From: Micromonosporaceae bacterium
Lineage (GTDB): Bacteria > Actinomycetota > Actinomycetes > Mycobacteriales > Micromonosporaceae
Length of the DNA: 14,456 nt
NCBI GenBank assembly: GCA_019689695.1
Contig: JADGHA010000054.1
Coordinates: forward strand, 1 to 14,456
Reading direction: 5' to 3'
This document shows, piece by piece, positions 13,268-14,456 of the stretch. Each line of letters opens with the position of its first letter. The first letter of the stretch is position 1. The translations under genes were made by a program, and so were the position numbers. The notes beneath the pieces are model-generated. The model was not told the DNA's origin. It saw only the letters and a list, made by a program, of their open reading frames with translations, and did not search any database.

Positions 13268-13401
13268 AGCTCCCCCTCCGCCGGCCGTGCCGGCCTGCCA
13301 GCCCCGTCGAAGCCGTGGCATCCGTTCCCGTCGGTGCCGGGCCCGGCGCGGCGCCGTGTCGCGCCGTCGCCCGGGGGCCCGCCGCCGGGGACGGTACCTC
13401 G

Positions 13402-13421
13402 CCGAACCGGCCGCGGTTCGG
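13402..13421 (-). terminator. Hairpin after the acetyltransferase gene
   Basis: CCGAACCG (13402-13409), loop GCCG, and CGGTTCGG (13414-13421) form a perfect 8-bp stem with a tetraloop, starting 14 bases past the acetyltransferase stop. There is no T-tract. It suggests that the O-methyltransferase downstream has its own promoter in 13268-13400, where I could not pick a convincing one. Confidence 0.5.
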
Positions 13422-13435
13422 TCCCGCGGGCCTGC

Positions 13436-14023
13436 TCAGCGGTCGCGGCCGGCTGGTGGTGCCGTCCGGGCCAGCCACCGCTCCCGGGTCAGGGCGTACT
13501 CCACCTCGCCGTGCTCGCTGCCCGGCAGCGGCTCATCCCAGTCCAGGTGGAACGTGCGCACGTACTCCAGGCCGACGGAGGCCATCGTCGCGCGGGAGGC
13601 GACGTTGACCGCCATCGTCTCGGCGAAGATCCGGGTCAGGCCGAGGTCCTCGAACCCGTGCCGGACCAGCTCACGGGCGCCCTCGCTGGCCAGGCCCTGG
13701 CGCCAGTGCCGGCGCAGCAGGCGGTAGCCCAGCTCGGCCTGCCCCTCGACCGGGCCCTGGTCGGGGCGCGACGGCGGCTGCAGCATCCACAAGCCGACGA
13801 ACTCCCCTCCGGTGAACCCGACCCACATGCCCAGCCCCGGGACGCGCTCCGCGGCCGCCAGCCGCCGGCGGTGCTGCACCTCCACCTCCTGGCGGGTACG
13901 GGCCCGGCCGGTCAGGTAGCGCATCACCTGCGGGTCGGCGTCGAGCTCGACCTCGTACTCGAGATGGTCGTCGGAGAGCGGGACGAGCAGGATGCGGCTG
14001 GTGTGCAGCGTCGCTTGGGGCAT
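13436..14023 (-). CDS. GNAT N-acetyltransferase, RimJ/RimL type
   Basis: A 195-residue acetyl-CoA-dependent N-acetyltransferase of the RimJ/RimL subgroup (Acetyltransf_3). Seen: the opening TLHTSRILLVPLSDDHLEY (5-23), the mid-sheet strand MWVGFTGGEFVGLWML, AELGYRLLRRHWRQGLASEGA as the acetyl-CoA pyrophosphate loop (Q/RxxGxA form: RQGLAS), then FEDLGLTRIFAETMAVNVASRATMASVGLEYV, where the Asn and the Ser/Arg are the usual acceptor-side residues. Some relatives modify ribosomal-protein N-termini, many modify small molecules; the target cannot be told. ATG at 14023 fits both the family start and a -10 element (GATAAT) 6 bases upstream. The AraC gene ends 32 bases upstream on the same strand, so read-through is also possible. 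Confidence 0.88.
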   Translation of the reverse strand: MPQATLHTSRILLVPLSDDHLEYEVELDADPQVMRYLTGRARTRQEVEVQHRRRLAAAERVPGLGMWVGFTGGEFVGLWMLQPPSRPDQGPVEGQAELGYRLLRRHWRQGLASEGARELVRHGFEDLGLTRIFAETMAVNVASRATMASVGLEYVRTFHLDWDEPLPGSEHGEVEYALTRERWLARTAPPAGRDR

Positions 14024-14029
14024 CCCGGC

Positions 14030-14035
14030 ATTATC
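14030..14035 (-). promoter_or_regulatory. -10 element for leaderless acetyltransferase mRNA
   Basis: GATAAT (complement of 14030-14035) is one base from consensus and ends 6 bases before the ATG at 14023. GTGAAG (complement of 14054-14059) stands 18 bases upstream as a modest -35. No ribosome site lies between the -10 and the ATG. Confidence 0.55.
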
Positions 14036-14055
14036 CGGGCCCGCGCCACGGCCCT

Positions 14056-14456
14056 TCACCTGGTTTTCGCCGGGGCGAGCAGGGCCCGCAGCCGGCCCGG
14101 CGGCAGGCCGGTGCACTGCCGCACCACCCGGCTCAGGTGCGCCTGGTCGGCGAAGCCCAGCTCGGTGGCGAGCCCGGCGAGGCTGCCCGCCCCGTCGCCC
14201 AGCCGGTCCAGGGCCGCGCTCACCCGCAGGTGGGTCCGGTAGCGGTGCAGGGTGACCCCGGTGACCCGGCGGAACATCCGGCTCAGCCACCACGGCGACG
14301 TCCTCAGCATCGCCGCGAGCTCGGGCAGAGTCAGGTCCGGCGCGCAGGACAGCAGCTCGCGGGCGTCCTCCACGAGCCGGTGCGGGCGGGCGCCGGCCGG
14401 CGCCGCCCCGCCCGCCGGGGCCCCCCGCCCCCCGGGCCGCGCGGCGGCCCCGGCGG
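14056..14456 (-). CDS. AraC-family transcriptional regulator (partial, 5' end outside window)
   Basis: Only the C-terminal 133 codons are in the window; the frame stays open to the right edge, so the N-terminal effector domain is missing from view. Seen, reading toward the C-terminus: a Gly/Ala/Pro linker encoded by 14380-14456, then HRLVEDARELL, a first helix-turn-helix (LTLPELAAMLRTSPWWLSRM) followed by FRRVTGVTLHRYRTHLRV, and a second one (LAGLATELGFADQAHLSRVV) followed by RQCTGLPPGRLRALL. The GFADQAHLSR block is the AraC signature. A GTG at 14373 could start a short DNA-binding-only form, but conserved residues lie upstream of it, so the longer protein is more likely. It may control the acetyltransferase that follows 32 bases downstream (inference). 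Confidence 0.85.
   Translation of the reverse strand, partial: AGAAARPGGRGAPAGGAAPAGARPHRLVEDARELLSCAPDLTLPELAAMLRTSPWWLSRMFRRVTGVTLHRYRTHLRVSAALDRLGDGAGSLAGLATELGFADQAHLSRVVRQCTGLPPGRLRALLAPAKTR

Noticed and set aside
13336..13347. GCCGGGCCCGGC palindrome upstream of the O-methyltransferase
   Set aside because: Short pure G/C palindromes are expected by chance at this composition and nothing else marks it as functional.
14374..14456. G/C-run stretch at the right edge as a possible quadruplex or repeat element
   Set aside because: It is better explained as the Gly/Ala/Pro linker of the AraC protein, in frame and without stops to the edge.

Overview
The window is very GC-rich (well over 70 percent by eye), uses GTG/TTG starts freely, and carries families common in filamentous actinomycetes. 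I read it as chromosomal DNA of an actinobacterium, plausibly a Micromonosporaceae-type organism (Actinoplanes/Micromonospora/Dactylosporangium-like); the genus is an inference from composition and gene content. Thirteen complete protein genes and one partial gene fill it. No gap longer than about 190 bases lacks a gene, and I see no tRNA, rRNA, CRISPR array, insertion sequence or prophage.

Layout. (1) 15-1103: a small coiled-coil protein of unknown function (+) converges on a LuxR-type orphan regulator (-). Both stop codons lie inside one perfect 14-bp inverted repeat. (2) 1286-6028: a sugar-nucleotide and glycan-assembly block. It holds a close relative of plant/bacterial UDP-sulfoquinovose synthase (SQD1/SqdB, -), a divergent GtrA-type membrane protein (+), a 731-residue fusion of a polytopic membrane domain with a Dpm1-like GT2 domain (-), and an NAD-dependent sugar epimerase translationally coupled to that fusion (-). 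Between sqdB and gtrA lie three tandem 11-bp repeats that look like a response-regulator box. (3) 6141-9658: a tail-anchored Hsp70-like ATPase (-) diverges from a two-gene unit encoding a glycerophosphodiester phosphodiesterase and a UMF1/Atg22-type MFS permease (+). (4) 9680-12621: an AidB-like acyl-CoA dehydrogenase, a CxxHxxC ferredoxin and a PhzF-family isomerase (+). (5) 12611-14456: an O-methyltransferase, a RimJ/RimL-type acetyltransferase and the DNA-binding end of an AraC regulator (all -). The AraC gene runs off the right edge.

How the genes may work together. The most coherent unit is region 2: an enzyme that should make UDP-sulfoquinovose (a sulfonated sugar donor), a second nucleotide-sugar epimerase, a GT2 domain of the polyprenyl-phosphate-sugar synthase type fused to a possible GT-C-like transferase, and a GtrA protein of the kind thought to flip lipid-linked sugars. 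No sulfolipid synthase (SqdX/SQD2/SqdD type) is visible. The simplest idea is therefore that a sulfonated sugar decorates a surface glycan, glycolipid or protein; this is inference. The nearby phosphodiesterase would fit a phosphate-sparing theme, but that link is weak.

A second theme is gene expression. Five genes (Hsp70-like, phosphodiesterase, AidB-like, PhzF, acetyltransferase) have a -10-like hexamer ending 6 to 8 bases before the start codon, with no clear Shine-Dalgarno sequence. That is the arrangement expected for leaderless mRNAs.
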